A stretch of DNA of 64,000 bases. Origin: Amphibalanus amphitrite (taxonomy: Eukaryota > Arthropoda > Thecostraca > Balanomorpha > Balanidae). Under the pieces are notes generated by a model. It was given only the letters and a program-made list of their open reading frames with translations, did no database searches and had not been told where the DNA came from. Positions 1-11,938 of this stretch are shown piece after piece; position 1 is the stretch's first letter; each line of letters starts with the position of its first letter. The position numbers were made by a program, and so were the translations under genes. The DNA is taken from contig NW_024881968.1 of assembly GCF_019059575.1 (NCBI RefSeq), positions 124,001-188,000 on the forward strand, read 5' to 3'.

Positions 1-402
1 TTGAAAGTCTGAGCGGTCACTGGCCTGGTCGGACCACTGCGGGATTTATGACCCGTCTCTATAGTGACCTCAAAGCCTCTCAGAAAAGACGGAAGTAGCG
101 ACTAGCGCCGTCACTTGGCGGCGATTGAAGGGGACAATGGGCAGTAACCCTTTGTGTGATGAATCGTTATTCATGAACCCGTGACAGATTGTCTAGCTTT
201 TCTCGCACTTTGCACTGCAGCACGCAGCATTCATGACTGAAATCAGCGACACTGAAATCCCGTTTGGTCTGGTGCTAACAGCTAGGGAGTCCACAGTGAA
301 AATATGCGCGCAAACTGCAAAAGAATGGCTAGAATGTTCTGATGTCACCGACTACGGCCAGCTATTACCGTGGGTATGCCTCAACTCTCCAAAGCTCTCC
401 CC

Positions 403-505
<103 letters not shown>

Positions 506-1121
506 CAGCTCTAAGCAGCTTCCTGCTCTGCTCTCCGCAGCTCTCTCCAGCTCTCCCCAGTCCCCACAGGCCACAGCTTCGTAAAAGCTCCCGCAGCTCT
601 GTAATAATTGTTTTTCCCCGCTACATGCTCTCCGCTACTGGTTCACAGCGGCTGGCGCCTCCGACAGATGACGCGATTTGTGGGGAGCCTCCGCGAGCCA
701 TACGGCGCTCGGGAGTGTTTCAATGACCGCAGGCTGTTTGAAATATAATTAGACAAACACTATTCGTTAGAATTGCGTTTTTCTATTGAAAAACAATCAG
801 AGCAGTTCTGGTGTGAAGGGATAGATGTATGTGTCTTATGATGAATGTGCATCAATATACATCCACGGGCAAGGTGGCCGGTGTAAAGCATACTCAATCA
901 CTTTGAACCTGTCTCGAAAATCATCTTCACCCAACCTCTGTCTCTGAAATAATACACCTCACCTGATGGTGAGCGCTGTACCAGCCGCGGGACAGGGGCA
1001 CCACCCGTCGGCAGGGAAACACTCCGTGACGGCCGCGGTACGCGCCGAACCACCAACCTGGGGGAGGGATGGGGTGGTTAGGGGGAGGTGTGGGCACCGG
1101 ACGGTACGTCTCGGTACTGGT

Positions 1122-1325
1122 GAAAAAACGACACTCACGAGTCACGAGAAGCAGAGCTGAGAGCTGGCACCTCTGACTGCTTGACACTCTGTTCCGAGTA
1201 GGTACAGACTAATGATACACTTAGCGAGAAAAAAACGACACCCACGAGAGGCAGCTGAGAGCTGGCAACTCTGACTGCTTGACACTCTGTTCCGAGTAGG
1301 TACAGACTAACGATACACTTAGCGC
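1122..1325. repeat. Two-copy direct repeat of about 100 bp
   Basis: The block from the GAAAAAACGACAC start to the GATACACTTAGCG end occurs twice head to tail, at about 1122-1226 and 1225-1325. The copies differ by a few substitutions and a short indel near the start. This is a recent local duplication with no coding content seen. Confidence 0.9.
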
Positions 1326-2382
1326 TGTTTGCATTCACTCATTCTCATTCATTCATTCACTCATTCATTCATTGTTTGTACATTTAATGTCCCATGAGGA
1401 AGCTTTTACGTGGTCATTCCGTGTCATAAAGGCCGCTTAGTTCCTCGAACATGGGTAAGTGGTAACGGCCGTACATGCCACACAAACCATACCTCACATA
1501 GTTATAGCCATTCCATCACCGCTGTGTCATAACTGCCCGCTCGACCTCCGCTGTATGCGCCTCAGACCTACATTCTCTGTGAACGTGCCGCCCGCTGGAC
1601 AGCTGATTCAGCGCCAGCTGCTGCTGCTGCTGCTGCGGTACCGCAGACACCACTAGCGGCAGCCGTAGCGGTCCGCCTGTCTGCCAACCACCAGCGGCGG
1701 CTCCCGCCGCTCCGATCCCGACGCACGGCGGCGTGTGCGGCGCGCCAGCTGACGCCCGGCGCGGCGGTGGCGGCGCAGTGGATCATAACGCGCCGCAGGA
1801 GACGCTCGGCAGATGTTGTCCGCAGTCCGCGGCCGGTCTGTGGACCGTTAGGTGCGCAGGAACGCAGACGAACAGACGGCGGGGTCTGTGTGTGCCATAC
1901 AACAGCTGAATGCCTAGCGAGCGTGTGAATCAGCCAATCAACCGGTAATTAACCGTTACCAACCGGTAATCCAGTTCCATGACTGATGATAAGACGTTAC
2001 TCAGCACTGCCTTTTTGCAATAGGTAGGTGTGGCCACTGGACGGAGCCCAATGCCTATTGTTTAGTTGATAGCACTCACATCTAATGCAGACCCCATCCA
2101 ATACGGGCCTAGACGGACCAGGTGCCTCCAGCCTCTGGGTCCAGAGACGATCATTTCGTAGCTTTGGGTCATACGAACGGGCCCGTGGGGCTCAGTTGCC
2201 AACACTGGGTAGAGTTGTAGGCCCAAAAGCATATGCTGCCGGCATTGGGTCACGTATCGGTCTCTCCGCTTCTCAGCGAGTAGCAGATGTTGTGACGCGG
2301 CACAACTCATTGTTTGTGCTGTCAGCGCGGCACACAGTACCTCTGTATGTGGCGCATACGGAGCTTCAGCCAGGTGCCGCAA

Positions 2383-2740
2383 ACAGGGAGTGGGTTATCA
2401 GTTACAGTGACTAACCCACTTACTGTGGAGACCTGAGGGAGTGGGTTATACCTGCAGTTGCAGTGACTAACCCACTTACTGTGGAGACTTAAGGGAGTGG
2501 GTTATACCTGCAGTTGCAGTGACTAACCCACTTACTGTGGAGACCTGAGGGAGTGGGTTATACCTGCAGTTACAGTGACTAACCCACTTACTGTGGAGAC
2601 CTGAGGGAGTGGGTTATACCTGCAGTTGCAGTGACTAACCCACTTACTGTGGAGCCACCTGAGGGAGTGGGTTATACCTGCAGTTACAGTGACTAGCCCA
2701 CGTACTGTGGAGATCTGAGGGAGTGGGTTATAAGGCTACC
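2383..2740. repeat. 56-bp tandem satellite array, about six units
   Basis: Unit boundaries (start GAGTGGGTTA) fall at 2388, 2439, 2495, 2551, 2607, 2665 and 2721. The period is 56 bp, with a short first unit and one 58-bp unit. Each unit holds an inverted pair, GTGGGTTA and TAACCCAC, so each repeat can form its own hairpin. Identity between units is high, with scattered single-base changes. Confidence 0.95.
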
Positions 2741-3539
2741 GTGACTCGCTGTCAGGCAAGGAGGGAATTGCGCGGTTCAGTATAGCTTATAGCCAGTTCA
2801 GTATACCGAGAGGACTTGGTTAGTTTTGCTTCTGTTGAGCTTTGTTTCGTTTGTTTTGTCAGGTTGTGCAGTTTGTTCGTCTCTTTGTTTGCTGTTAAGT
2901 TTTGCTGATTTGATTTTTGTGTTATTTCTCGATATGCAAATAGCTTACCATTTGGACCATCTTCACAAAAGACAAGGGTAGCATTGCTTATTTCCCAATT
3001 TGCCTTCCACCGTCTTGGATTAGGTATACGAGTATATGGAACAATGGAGCATCCGATCGGCTATCGGTGTCGCCCCGCTCCGCCCTCATCCCTGCAGCTG
3101 CCGTTATACAGTCCCATGGTGCAGGTGCCCGTCTTACACGGCACCACCTACATACAACAGCCCGCTGCTAACGCAGGTGGTGCGCCGTCCGCCGTCACCA
3201 CGCTGTGCTGGTGATTGGTGATCGGTCTCACGCGCTGCACTGGTGATTGGTGTGAGATCATACTGCGGTGCAGACGCACCGGTACAGAACACCAACTCGG
3301 TTTCGGAAATGGGTACGTCTCACTGGCGTGTGAACGAGACTTCAGAGGCTCGAACTGGGATTTATATGGAGAACGGTGAGAAATGCGTCGTTCGGCAACT
3401 GGTGAGGCGAACAACCCCGATTTCTCCTGTAAGATGTGAGAAATTTGCCTTTCGAGAGATAATTGTTTTGTGGTTTTCATTTCAAGTGAACTCTTGGAGG
3501 CTTGCCCTGCATTGCATACAATATAAAATAAAATAGGCC
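2741..3539. other. Stretch with no supported gene
   Basis: It has T-rich sequence to about 2940, then mixed sequence. Several overlapping open frames on both strands (2984-3597) show no family signal, no splice logic and no codon bias. I see nothing convincing. Confidence 0.4.
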
Positions 3540-3612
3540 CATTGCCCCCCCCCCCCCCCCCAACAGGACGTGGAACGGGGAACCTGCCAGACCTCAACGA
3601 GGCGCGGGTTAA
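3540..3612 (-). mobile_element. Truncated solo end of the TTAA/G-hairpin element family
   Basis: A C-run of about 17 bases is followed by a CAACAGGACG segment, then by CAACGAGGCGCGGG and a terminal TTAA (3609-3612). This is the same layout as the doubled end of elements A-E: C-run, inner tag copy, spacer, outer tag copy, GCGCGGGTTAA. No partner end and no AGGTCA-rich interior is present upstream, so this looks like a truncated copy. Confidence 0.55.
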
Positions 3613-4010
3613 CTAGCAATCGGTACAGAAAACCGTTCGTTGTGATGTGCACCAACTAATTTCGTGCGAAGAAATGAAAATGTGCAAAAAAAGTTATGGT
3701 TACTCTGATCGGTATATCAGATAGTACCTACAGGTGTCCCATCGTCCCACCTCTCCCACTTTACTCTAATTGTAGCCAAGTTTCAAGGGCCTTTCTTGTT
3801 CGATATCTTCCTAGTTTTGATTTATTCACTGGAAATCTGCTCGCCTTTTCAGGAGAGATAGTAGCTGCTAGCAAGCAAACGAAAATCAGCCAACATCTAA
3901 GGCTAGAGACACCAGTCGGCAGCCAGAAGTTGGCGAGAAAAGTCGGCATCTGCCCAAAATCATTTAGCTTCGGTGTGTTCAAGCAGCGCACTCTCCTCTG
4001 GCTCTCCCAG

Positions 4011-5592
4011 AAAGCCCAATGAAATCCAGCTTGCCTGGTACATCCCACCACATGACACGGACGAAACGACCGATGGCGCTCCCAAACGAGGAGCCGAAGA
4101 CGGATTGGGCGGTGCACGCGCAAAGAGCGGCAGGGGAAAACTGCTCGGAGTGGTGATTCCGCTGCTCCGCTGGATGGTCCGTCTCCTGCTACTAGTATAT
4201 CTCTTTCAGAAGCTGCATTCGCAGTATCAGGACTACCTGTTCCAGCCCGTAGTAGTCAAGTCAATCGTGTTCCAGCGGCAGGCCCCGTTCCCACGTCTAA
4301 CAATTTGTCCCTCTTCGGAACTGAGGGACACAGAAATGCTCAGCGACATGGAAAAGAATCTCACTCAGGACGAGATCACACTGGAGCAGTTTTACAACAT
4401 GACGACAGTGGATTTACTGGAGACGAACAAATGGGAAGTCAACAATATGCGCCTTTACTACAGAGAGACCACGGAACAATTTAAATATCACACATTCCCA
4501 GGCACAAGTAAGCTGGGGCGGTGGCGCGCGCGCTACTACTTGACACTGACCGAACTTGACGAGAAGTTGATTCCGACACTCTGTCTGACTTTCGAGCCGA
4601 GCGAATACCTGAGAAACCGGGCCAAAAGCGACGTCAACCTGGTGCTGAATCTGAAGGTCACGGAGCTCTTCAAAGGAGGAGGCATAACCTACCACCTGTT
4701 TCTGCACGAGACTGAGGAACCGAATGTCGGCGATCTAGCCGCCGAAGCGCTGGGCGCGGACATTAAGCAGACCGTCTCGGTGGACCTGCCCCTGAAGAGA
4801 GACCTCACGCTGCGTCTGACTGCCCGCATGCTCAGCATGGTGAATGTGCGGCGCCGGCCGTGTCGGGAGGACCCCGGCTACTCTGCCATCCAGTGTCTGA
4901 AGGAGTGTCTGTGGAGTCGTCTGGCGGCCAACATCTCCTGCCGGTTGCCGCACATGGTCGGCGCCGGGGTGTACCTGCCCGACATGAGCGGACCGCTCGA
5001 CCACCTGCCACTCTGCGCGAGGCCCGTGCAAATGAAATCCAGCAAGAATCGAAGAATTAACCGGCTGTGTGAGCGCATCGAGGAGACTTGCGCATATAAC
5101 GATTCATACAGATGGTACAGGCCGACCAAGCTCCCAACTCCAGAGGACGAGGTCGATCCGTTTTCATTTTTCTATAAATGGAGATACAGTCGGAAGACAC
5201 AGCCCGCTTCCATCAGACTAGAGCCCACAGAGAATACTCAGGACAAACTGGCCAACATCAACGACTGCACAATACCGAAAGACCTCGAAACGTTCGTTGA
5301 TGACCGCCTGGCCACCGACACACAAGGCTGCGATTGCCCACCTGCCTGTCGGCAAACATTCTACCAGCTATCGGACTGGTCTCCTGGGGACGACAAGAGC
5401 AAGGACAGCTGCCGGCAGGTGCTGACACTGTCCGTCAGCCTGAAGGCCGATGAGGTCAGCGAAGCCATCTCCTTCACCCTGCCGACTCTGCTGGCCAACA
5501 TCGGAGGCACCAACGGCATCATGACCGGATACTCGCTCTTCACCCTGACGGCGGCTGGCGAGGCGCTGGCGTGGAAGCTTGCCCGGAAATAA
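4011..5592 (+). CDS. DEG/ENaC-family sodium channel (pickpocket-like), last exon
   Basis: Probable subunit of an amiloride-sensitive, trimeric sodium channel at the plasma membrane. A first membrane helix (about 4141-4210) is followed by the family signature APFPRLTICP (about 4285-4315). A long cysteine-containing extracellular loop comes next, including a CDCPPACRQTFYQLS motif. The second helix ends in NGIMTGYSLFTL, where G-Y-S (5527-5535) occupies the G-x-S selectivity-filter position. The cytoplasmic tail is very short. The open frame begins after a stop at 3904, and its first methionine lies inside the first helix. The true N-terminus must therefore come from an upstream exon. A pyrimidine-rich acceptor, ctctcccag at 4010, gives the start used here. 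The usual N-terminal His-Gly gating motif is not seen in this exon. The ligand and tissue cannot be inferred. Confidence 0.9.
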
Positions 5593-5593
5593 A
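5588..5593 (+). terminator. Poly(A) signal overlapping the channel stop codon
   Basis: AATAAA at 5588-5593 contains the TAA stop (5590-5592). If used, cleavage would leave a 3' UTR of only 10-30 bases. A second AATAAA lies near 6066, about 470 bases downstream, and may be the functional one. Confidence 0.4.
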
Positions 5594-6396
5594 ACAGGAG
5601 TCGGTGGTGAAGTCAACATCACATTCGCGGACTGTTCTTATGCCGTTTCAGGTCTGTGATCATCTTTTTCTCAGGTTACCGACAATGGGTACACTAGTTA
5701 TGTAGCCGGCTGCATAAAATCATCAACACAGGCTGCGAGTGCCATGACCCTGTTTCACGGCATGCTGCCAGCCGCTACTTGCGCTATTGCGCATTCGGTT
5801 TCCATGGAAACATCAACAACTTTCGTTGTGAGCGTCCGCGTTTGTTGATGCTGGAAACTGAAAGCGTAATAGCGCTAGCCACTAGTAGCATGCCTGCGAA
5901 ACAGAGCCCCTGCCGTCAGCCACCAGTTCCTGTTCACGGTTCACCAGTGTAGGTAGCGCTGTGAGCACAGTTTTATGTAGGTGGCGCTGGGTGCAGGAGG
6001 CGGTGACAAGAGATAATGCCTGGTGCTCAATGTCCGCTCGAGAGTTGTCTGTTGTCTGTCCGGACCAAATAAAGAGACTAGTGCACTCTGTGTGCGCCGT
6101 GTCTGTGTCTGGAGTAGACACATAATTCAGGCGACTTTTGTCTTGTGAGTTATTATCATTATGCTTGTAGCAAAACGGCCAGAGCTCAGCGTGCGTGCAT
6201 TGTCTGCCTCGGGAGCAGATCGCGGGCTCAGTGCTCACCGCGTGTCTCATGTAGACACACGAGACACCCGTTGTGGTCGAAAAATGGATGAGACAGCGGA
6301 CAACATCTACCCTATCTGTGCTGTCTGTCTCTGAACCAGACAGCGGCCCGCACCCTGTCTTTGCTGTCTGTAGATCAGACAGCGGACAACACTCAC
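5594..6396. other. Intergenic stretch
   Basis: No supported coding exon. A 205-codon open frame on the minus strand spans 5882-6499, but only its first part (the candidate exon at 6397-6514) has splice signals. The rest shows no bias or domain. Confidence 0.4.
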
Positions 6397-6514
6397 CATG
6401 TCTGTGCTGCCTGTGTTTGGTGAAGACGCGCAGAACGGCCTCCTCCGGGAAGCTGAGCAGGGCGGGGTCCTCGCTGGAGTGTTCCTCCGTGGCCCGCATC
6501 AGGTGGTGGCGGCC
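6397..6514 (-). CDS. Candidate internal exon, protein unrecognised
   Basis: On the minus strand an acceptor (ccgtcggcag) precedes GRHHLMRATEEHSSEDPA, then LLSFPEEAVLRVFTKHRQHRH. The exon ends at a strong donor, CATG|GTGAGT. It starts in phase 0 and ends in phase 1. The SEDPALLSFPEEAVLRVF stretch has the look of an SH3-like strand pattern, but I cannot name the family. The exon at 14711-15940 ends in phase 0 on the same strand, so the two could be consecutive exons of one gene with an 8-kb intron that contains the lectin gene. The joining is inference. Confidence 0.4.
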
Positions 6515-6990
6515 CTGCCGACGGCGGAGCGAGGTCAGGGCCGGGCCAGGGAGGTCAGGGGCCGGTCAGGGCAGTCAGGGGTCACTCAGAGTCGGGGATA
6601 GTCGAGGTTCCGTTGGGGGCTAGTCAGAGGTCAGTCAGGGCCAGTACGAGCCGATCAATTTTCAAACTCACAGTCGTGAGCCGAGAAGGGGCCAGTCAGG
6701 TCATGTCTTGGGAGCTAGTGGAGCCGCGTTGAGCCTAATATAGGCGAGAAAATAGTCGGTCCGTGCCCGTTCCAGCAAAAATACTTCCAACATTGAAGGG
6801 CAATGGGACTCAGTGATGTGAATGTATGATTAATAATTATATCGTATGAATATAGAGATCCTAAGTGCTTATGTGTTTTATGTACCGCGAGGATGAAAGG
6901 TAGTTTTCGTTCAGACGGGTTACATTACGATTTCTATGAATATGGCGATAAGCCGATACAAGCACTTCATTGTAACGAATCCATGACAGA

Positions 6991-7170
6991 TGTAAAATGA
7001 CGACAAAGCTTCGATACATAAAGTACCTATCTTGATCACTGTCAATGAGATGTAGAATATTTGAAAATAGTCGGGGTCTCATTGACAAATGGTCTCATTG
7101 ACAGTGATCGAGATACTTTATGTATCGAAAGCTTTGTCTTGTACAATAAACTTGAGTTCGTCATTTTACA
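6991..7170. repeat. Fold-back inverted repeat (MITE-like)
   Basis: The arm at about 7003-7050 (ACAAAGCTTCGATACATAAA onward) is the reverse complement of about 7091-7137, with few mismatches. The pairing resumes at TGTAAAATGACG (6991-7002) against CGTCATTTTACA (7159-7170). A 12-base direct repeat, TACAAGCACTTC, lies at 6957-6968 and 7167-7178. No coding potential. Confidence 0.75.
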
Positions 7171-7517
7171 AGCACTTCTGTTAGGAGCTGAATGTGACCA
7201 AACAGCTCCAAACGTCAGAGGTCAAGGTCACTCTCCACAGAGGCCAGCGTCACAAACAACAACAATGGCATTGTTCCCGGCATTGTTTCGGCTCCCTCAG
7301 CCGTAGCTCGCCTTGTGCCCCTTAGTGTGTAAATGTTTTATTAAGTTGAAGTTAGCCGTTATAGTGGTCTCCGTCAGCTAAGAGTGCCGTCACATATATT
7401 TTCGTTTTTTGGGGGTAATATGCCACGTCTCATTTGAGTGAAGATTGAAGGCATCGTGTATAATTTCAGTTGAATACATTTTTAGCTTTCAGCAGGCCAA
7501 AAACGTTCTGCGAACTC

Positions 7518-8436
7518 TTAACCCTCGCCCGCACATGGGGGGGGGGGGGGGTGGTTGCCACCCCCCCAGGTAGTCTTTCTGCTCTGCACTCAACATTTTT
7601 AAAGCTAGAAGGCTGATTTTTCGTATAGCTGCTCCTCTATCCTTTCTTGATGTCCACTGAAAATTTCAAGTTTCTGTGATTTTTGGTTTCGGAGATATGA
7701 CCTTGTTTTTCAGGTCATGTCATGACCCAAATGGCCAATTCTCAACATCTTGCGTTTGCCATGGGCCTTATGAGCTTTTGACACCCTGATTTCGGCCTTT
7801 TTTGCCAGTCTTACCTCCTACCTATCATGGAACATGTTGTTCGACGATGTACAGGGGTCAAGGTCAGGGTCAAGGACGGTCAACCTAGGTCACCTAAGAT
7901 AATTGCGTTTTAGGCAAGCTGAATTTACTTTTTTTGAAGTTTTTTGACTGCATTTTTGGTAAAAGCTTCTCAGATCATGATTTCATGTAATATGGACCCA
8001 AAAACAATCGGTGCACACATCAGTATACACACAGACACACACAGACATACAAACACATATAATTGACCTTGACCTAACTTGACCTGAAATGACCTCAGCA
8101 GCAAAATTCTGGTCGGGTAGTGTGACAAAGAGGTTCTAGCTGCCTTGGCACCAGAAAACAGCATCGTCATCGGTAATTGATAAGCAGCACACTTGATATC
8201 CAACGGTGACCCAAAACAGCAACATTTTTTAGTTTGACCTGACCTGGAAGGTCAATGACTGACCTGAGAAGGTAAAACTGGGTATCATTGGATTCGTCTC
8301 TTCCCAAAGAATCTTTTTGGTCTTTACTGCTAAGCTCTATCTCCAACAGGAACGAAATGGCGCGGGGGGTGGCAACCCCCCCCCCCCCCCATGTGCGTTC
8401 TAGGATGGGAAAATGGCATGTGCGGGCGAGGGTTAA
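7518..8436 (-). mobile_element. Element A: TTAA-flanked, G-hairpin, AGGTCA-rich non-autonomous element
   Basis: Flanked by TTAA at 7518-7521 and 8433-8436. The outer ends are CCCTCGCCCGCACATG and its complement. A G-run, the palindrome GTGGTTGCCAC and a C-run follow inside the left end. The right end has the same tag twice (GCACATG) before its own stem-loop. The interior contains many TGACCT/AGGTCA hexamers (for example 7858-7900, 8064-8095, 8236-8266) and a short CA-type run. There is no transposase. Strand is assigned by placing the doubled-tag end first. The superfamily is probably piggyBac, based only on TTAA plus CCC. Confidence 0.8.
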
Positions 8437-8775
8437 TGTCGACGGGAAAGCCTGAAGCTCGAAGCAGATAGGCAAGCCATTATCCCTCAGGGAGACTTAT
8501 GCATGTAAGTACTTCAACGACGGTGAGCCATCGATAACAAACAAAATAATCAATGGTCCCTCGTAACTCGTAAGTTAAGTAATGAAATCGTTGAGGACTG
8601 CACACGGCGCAAACGAAACATGACCATTGACCAATGCCACAACATCAGTATTTTTCATTTCATTTTTAGTGAATTCTCATGTCGGAAGTTATCTTGAAAT
8701 AACGCTCTAGGATGAAGAACAATAACACTCGCGAATTCAGTGTAACTAAAAACAGCAGTTGCTGAGCGCCGATGC

Positions 8776-8781
8776 TTTATT
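8776..8781 (-). terminator. Poly(A) signal of the lectin gene
   Basis: AATAAA on the minus strand, about 65 bases beyond the stop codon of the fibrinogen-related gene. The position and spacing fit a functional signal. Confidence 0.6.
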
Positions 8782-8843
8782 TGTATCAATCGTTGCGACA
8801 TGATACCACCGTGCCGAGTCAAGTCGGCTGAGGTTTTGGACGT

Positions 8844-9626
8844 TCACGCCTTCTTTGTTGGTCTGATCTTCATGGTCGTGGCGTTCAGGCAGTACTCTTC
8901 CCTCCATTCTCGCCACATGATGCCCGTCCAGTCACACGATTCGGAAAGGTACCTGCCGTTCAGGTTCGAGGTGTAGCAGTAATAGTACCACCAGGCTCCC
9001 TGCCACTCAGCTGCACAGCTCTCATCCCAGGCGTCATGGTCCCGGTCAAACGTGGAGAATTGCATCCCGTTGTGGTAGCTTAGACTGTCCCCGGCGTTTC
9101 CCGCGTAGTCGGTAAAGTCCAGTCGGTAGCCGTCAGCCTCGGACGCGATGGTGAACTTCTGGTAGGTGGCGTACCTCGTTTGCCCGTCCCAATCCCAAAG
9201 ATCGACCCGCAATTCGTACTCGCGATCCTGCTGGGAGGTCAGCTGCCAGAGGTAGTGAAGTCCCCACCAGAACTCCCCAACGAAAACTCCCAGGCCCCAC
9301 TTGTAGGCCTCCCAGTCCTGGAAGAAGTCCTGCCTTGGTGTGATGTCGGCTCTTCTTTGGAAGACGGTCCATCCCTCGCCGTCGTCCATGTCACAGTAGG
9401 CTGGGGTCGGAGTCACACCATCAGGTTTGATAAAGTATGCCCCGCTGGGGGATCCTAAGGGCACGTCACTGCAGTCGCGCACAATCGAATCTTCCTGCGG
9501 TGTACCGTCAGTAGCAGACGTCAGCTCAGAGGTCATCTCAGAGGTCAGGTCAGCGGCTGAACCAGAGCTGCACATCAGCAGCCAGAGGACGTTAATCACC
9601 ACTGGGAGACATGACGGTAGCTTCAT
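8844..9626 (-). CDS. Secreted fibrinogen-related protein (ficolin/tachylectin-like lectin)
   Basis: Secreted protein of about 260 residues in a single exon. The family binds acetylated sugars on microbes or acts in adhesion. The ATG at 9626 begins MKLPSCLPVVINVLWLLMCS, a clear signal peptide. A Ser/Thr/Glu-rich linker follows, then a whole fibrinogen C-terminal domain. Its landmarks include RDCSDVPLGSPSGAYFIKP, YCDMDDGEGWTVFQRR, GEFWWGLHYLWQLT, the RVDLWDWDG region, YHNGMQFSTFDRDHD and CAAEWQGAWWY, ending near MKIRP. The D-R-D-H-D segment is the usual calcium-binding loop, and the CAAEWQGAWWYYYC region is next to the ligand pocket. There is no collagen stalk and no coiled coil before the domain. 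Arthropod genomes often carry many such genes, and the particular paralogue cannot be named. Confidence 0.94.
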   Translation of the reverse strand: MKLPSCLPVVINVLWLLMCSSGSAADLTSEMTSELTSATDGTPQEDSIVRDCSDVPLGSPSGAYFIKPDGVTPTPAYCDMDDGEGWTVFQRRADITPRQDFFQDWEAYKWGLGVFVGEFWWGLHYLWQLTSQQDREYELRVDLWDWDGQTRYATYQKFTIASEADGYRLDFTDYAGNAGDSLSYHNGMQFSTFDRDHDAWDESCAAEWQGAWWYYYCYTSNLNGRYLSESCDWTGIMWREWREEYCLNATTMKIRPTKKA

Positions 9627-9675
9627 GGTGCTGCACAAGGAAGCATGTGTTCACCTCAGAGGACCAGTCGCCTTC

Positions 9676-9714
9676 ACTGAAGGTGTGGTCGCCGGTCGGT
9701 CCGTCCGTCTTATA
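9676..9714 (-). promoter_or_regulatory. Putative core promoter of the lectin gene
   Basis: On the minus strand TATAAGA (9714-9708) is followed 36 bases later by TCAGT (9680-9676), the arthropod initiator pentamer. That leaves a 5' UTR of about 50 bases before the ATG at 9626. The TATA-to-initiator gap is slightly longer than the usual 30 or so. Confidence 0.4.
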
Positions 9715-9918
9715 CCGCCTCACAGGTGGCTGGCTCACATCCACTACCGTCATGATGTGTGACCCAAAACAACTGTTGCAACAACATTATCTATCTTTAG
9801 TGAGCCGGGAAAGAACCAACCAGGAAAATAAAACAGACTTATCGGAATTCACAGCGCGAACGCTCCCTCAAATAAGTTACAGCTTTTAGACGGAGGGGTT
9901 CATGAAGGCATCAATAAA

Positions 9919-10809
9919 TCTATATTACTATTTGAGTCTCAGCTCGATCGGGTCGATAGGGAGCGCGTGGTGCGTGCCCAAAAAGTGCAAATTCGCGTCA
10001 TAGACTTTACATGTATAAATCGGCGTGCGAAATCGGGAGAAAACGGCTAATTTTGGCCGACACTGGTCCGGTTCCGGCGCAATATCTTGGTGACCAGGGG
10101 TCCGACCGGCACGGGGAAAACAGCATCGTGTAGATAATTGAATGGGCAATTGAATGGTGTGCGATGCAGTGGATGGCACGTGCCACGTGCACCGGGGAGG
10201 GCACTTTTGTTGAAAAATTGCGGTTTTGGGCGGATTTTGGAATTGATTTTATTTTTAGGTGACAGTTAAATGGAGCGAGTTGAATCAACGCCTATTTGCA
10301 AGAGAAAGGTACCGCCTCTCATATAAAAATTGTGAAAAGCTGATTGATCCAAATCAAGGTGGTGCAAATCACAGGAGAAAATGGTGTTTGTCAATTTTGT
10401 GCCAGTTTATTAATCACACGGGGTTTGCTGCATAACCTGATACCTTTGGCAATTGAATATGGTACCATTGGATAGAGCATTCAATTCTGTCCAATATTCA
10501 CTCTTCATTTTCGCATGATTAGCAACAGTATCCTTAAAAAATGTAAATGTTCCAAACCATTACATTGTCATTTTTAGCGAAATTCATCGATGGCCCTCAA
10601 AAGACTTCACGCCAGTTTTCGAATCATTCTTAAGTAGAACGCATGATAATACGACAGGGGCACCTCGATGCGATGTATCTTTTTTGTTTTGGCCATCAAA
10701 AAGCATTCGAACGAAATGGATACCAACCAAATCGACACAGACCAACCCAATACCCACGGGTCACAAATAACCCTTCTTCGCGTTGCGGAGCACGCGGGTA
10801 ACCCTAGTA
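9919..10809 (+). mobile_element. Helitron-like non-autonomous element
   Basis: The 5' end reads A|TCTATATTACTATTTG and the 3' end reads CTAGT (10805-10809). A short stem, CGCGT and ACGCG around TGCGGAGC, lies about 10 bases before that end. This TC...hairpin...CTRRT arrangement is typical of Helitrons, which leave no target duplication. The base after CTAGT is A rather than the expected T, so the insertion site is not perfect. The interior is AT-rich and non-coding. Confidence 0.5.
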
Positions 10810-11649
<840 letters not shown>

Positions 11650-11767
11650 AAGCGAGAGGAGGAAAAGAGGTGGCGAAGAGCGAAAAAGAAAGAGGTGGAG
11701 CACGACCGGTGATGTCGATCAGAGGAAAAGGAGAGAGGAAGGAAAAATAAAAGTACCTATCGAAGGC

Positions 11768-11930
11768 CATAGGCGGCGGAACGGGGGGGGGGGAGGGGCA
11801 CCGGGGCACCGTGCCCCGTTGACTTTGCCATTTCAACATTAGACCTATGGGCGTTGCATGGAAAGAATGGGACCAAAAGTCGGCAGTGCCCCCCCCCCCC
11901 CCCTTAATTGAAGGTGTTCCGCCGCCACTG
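11768..11930. mobile_element. Miniature hAT element, 163 bp, with exact 8-bp target duplication
   Basis: The left end CATAGGCGGCGGAAC and the right end (read inward) CAGTGGCGGCGGAAC form terminal inverted repeats. The element sits between two exact copies of TCGAAGGC (11760-11767 and 11931-11938). An 8-bp duplication is the hallmark of hAT transposition. The interior has a G-run and a C-run near its ends and no coding sequence. Confidence 0.85.
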
Positions 11931-11938
11931 TCGAAGGC

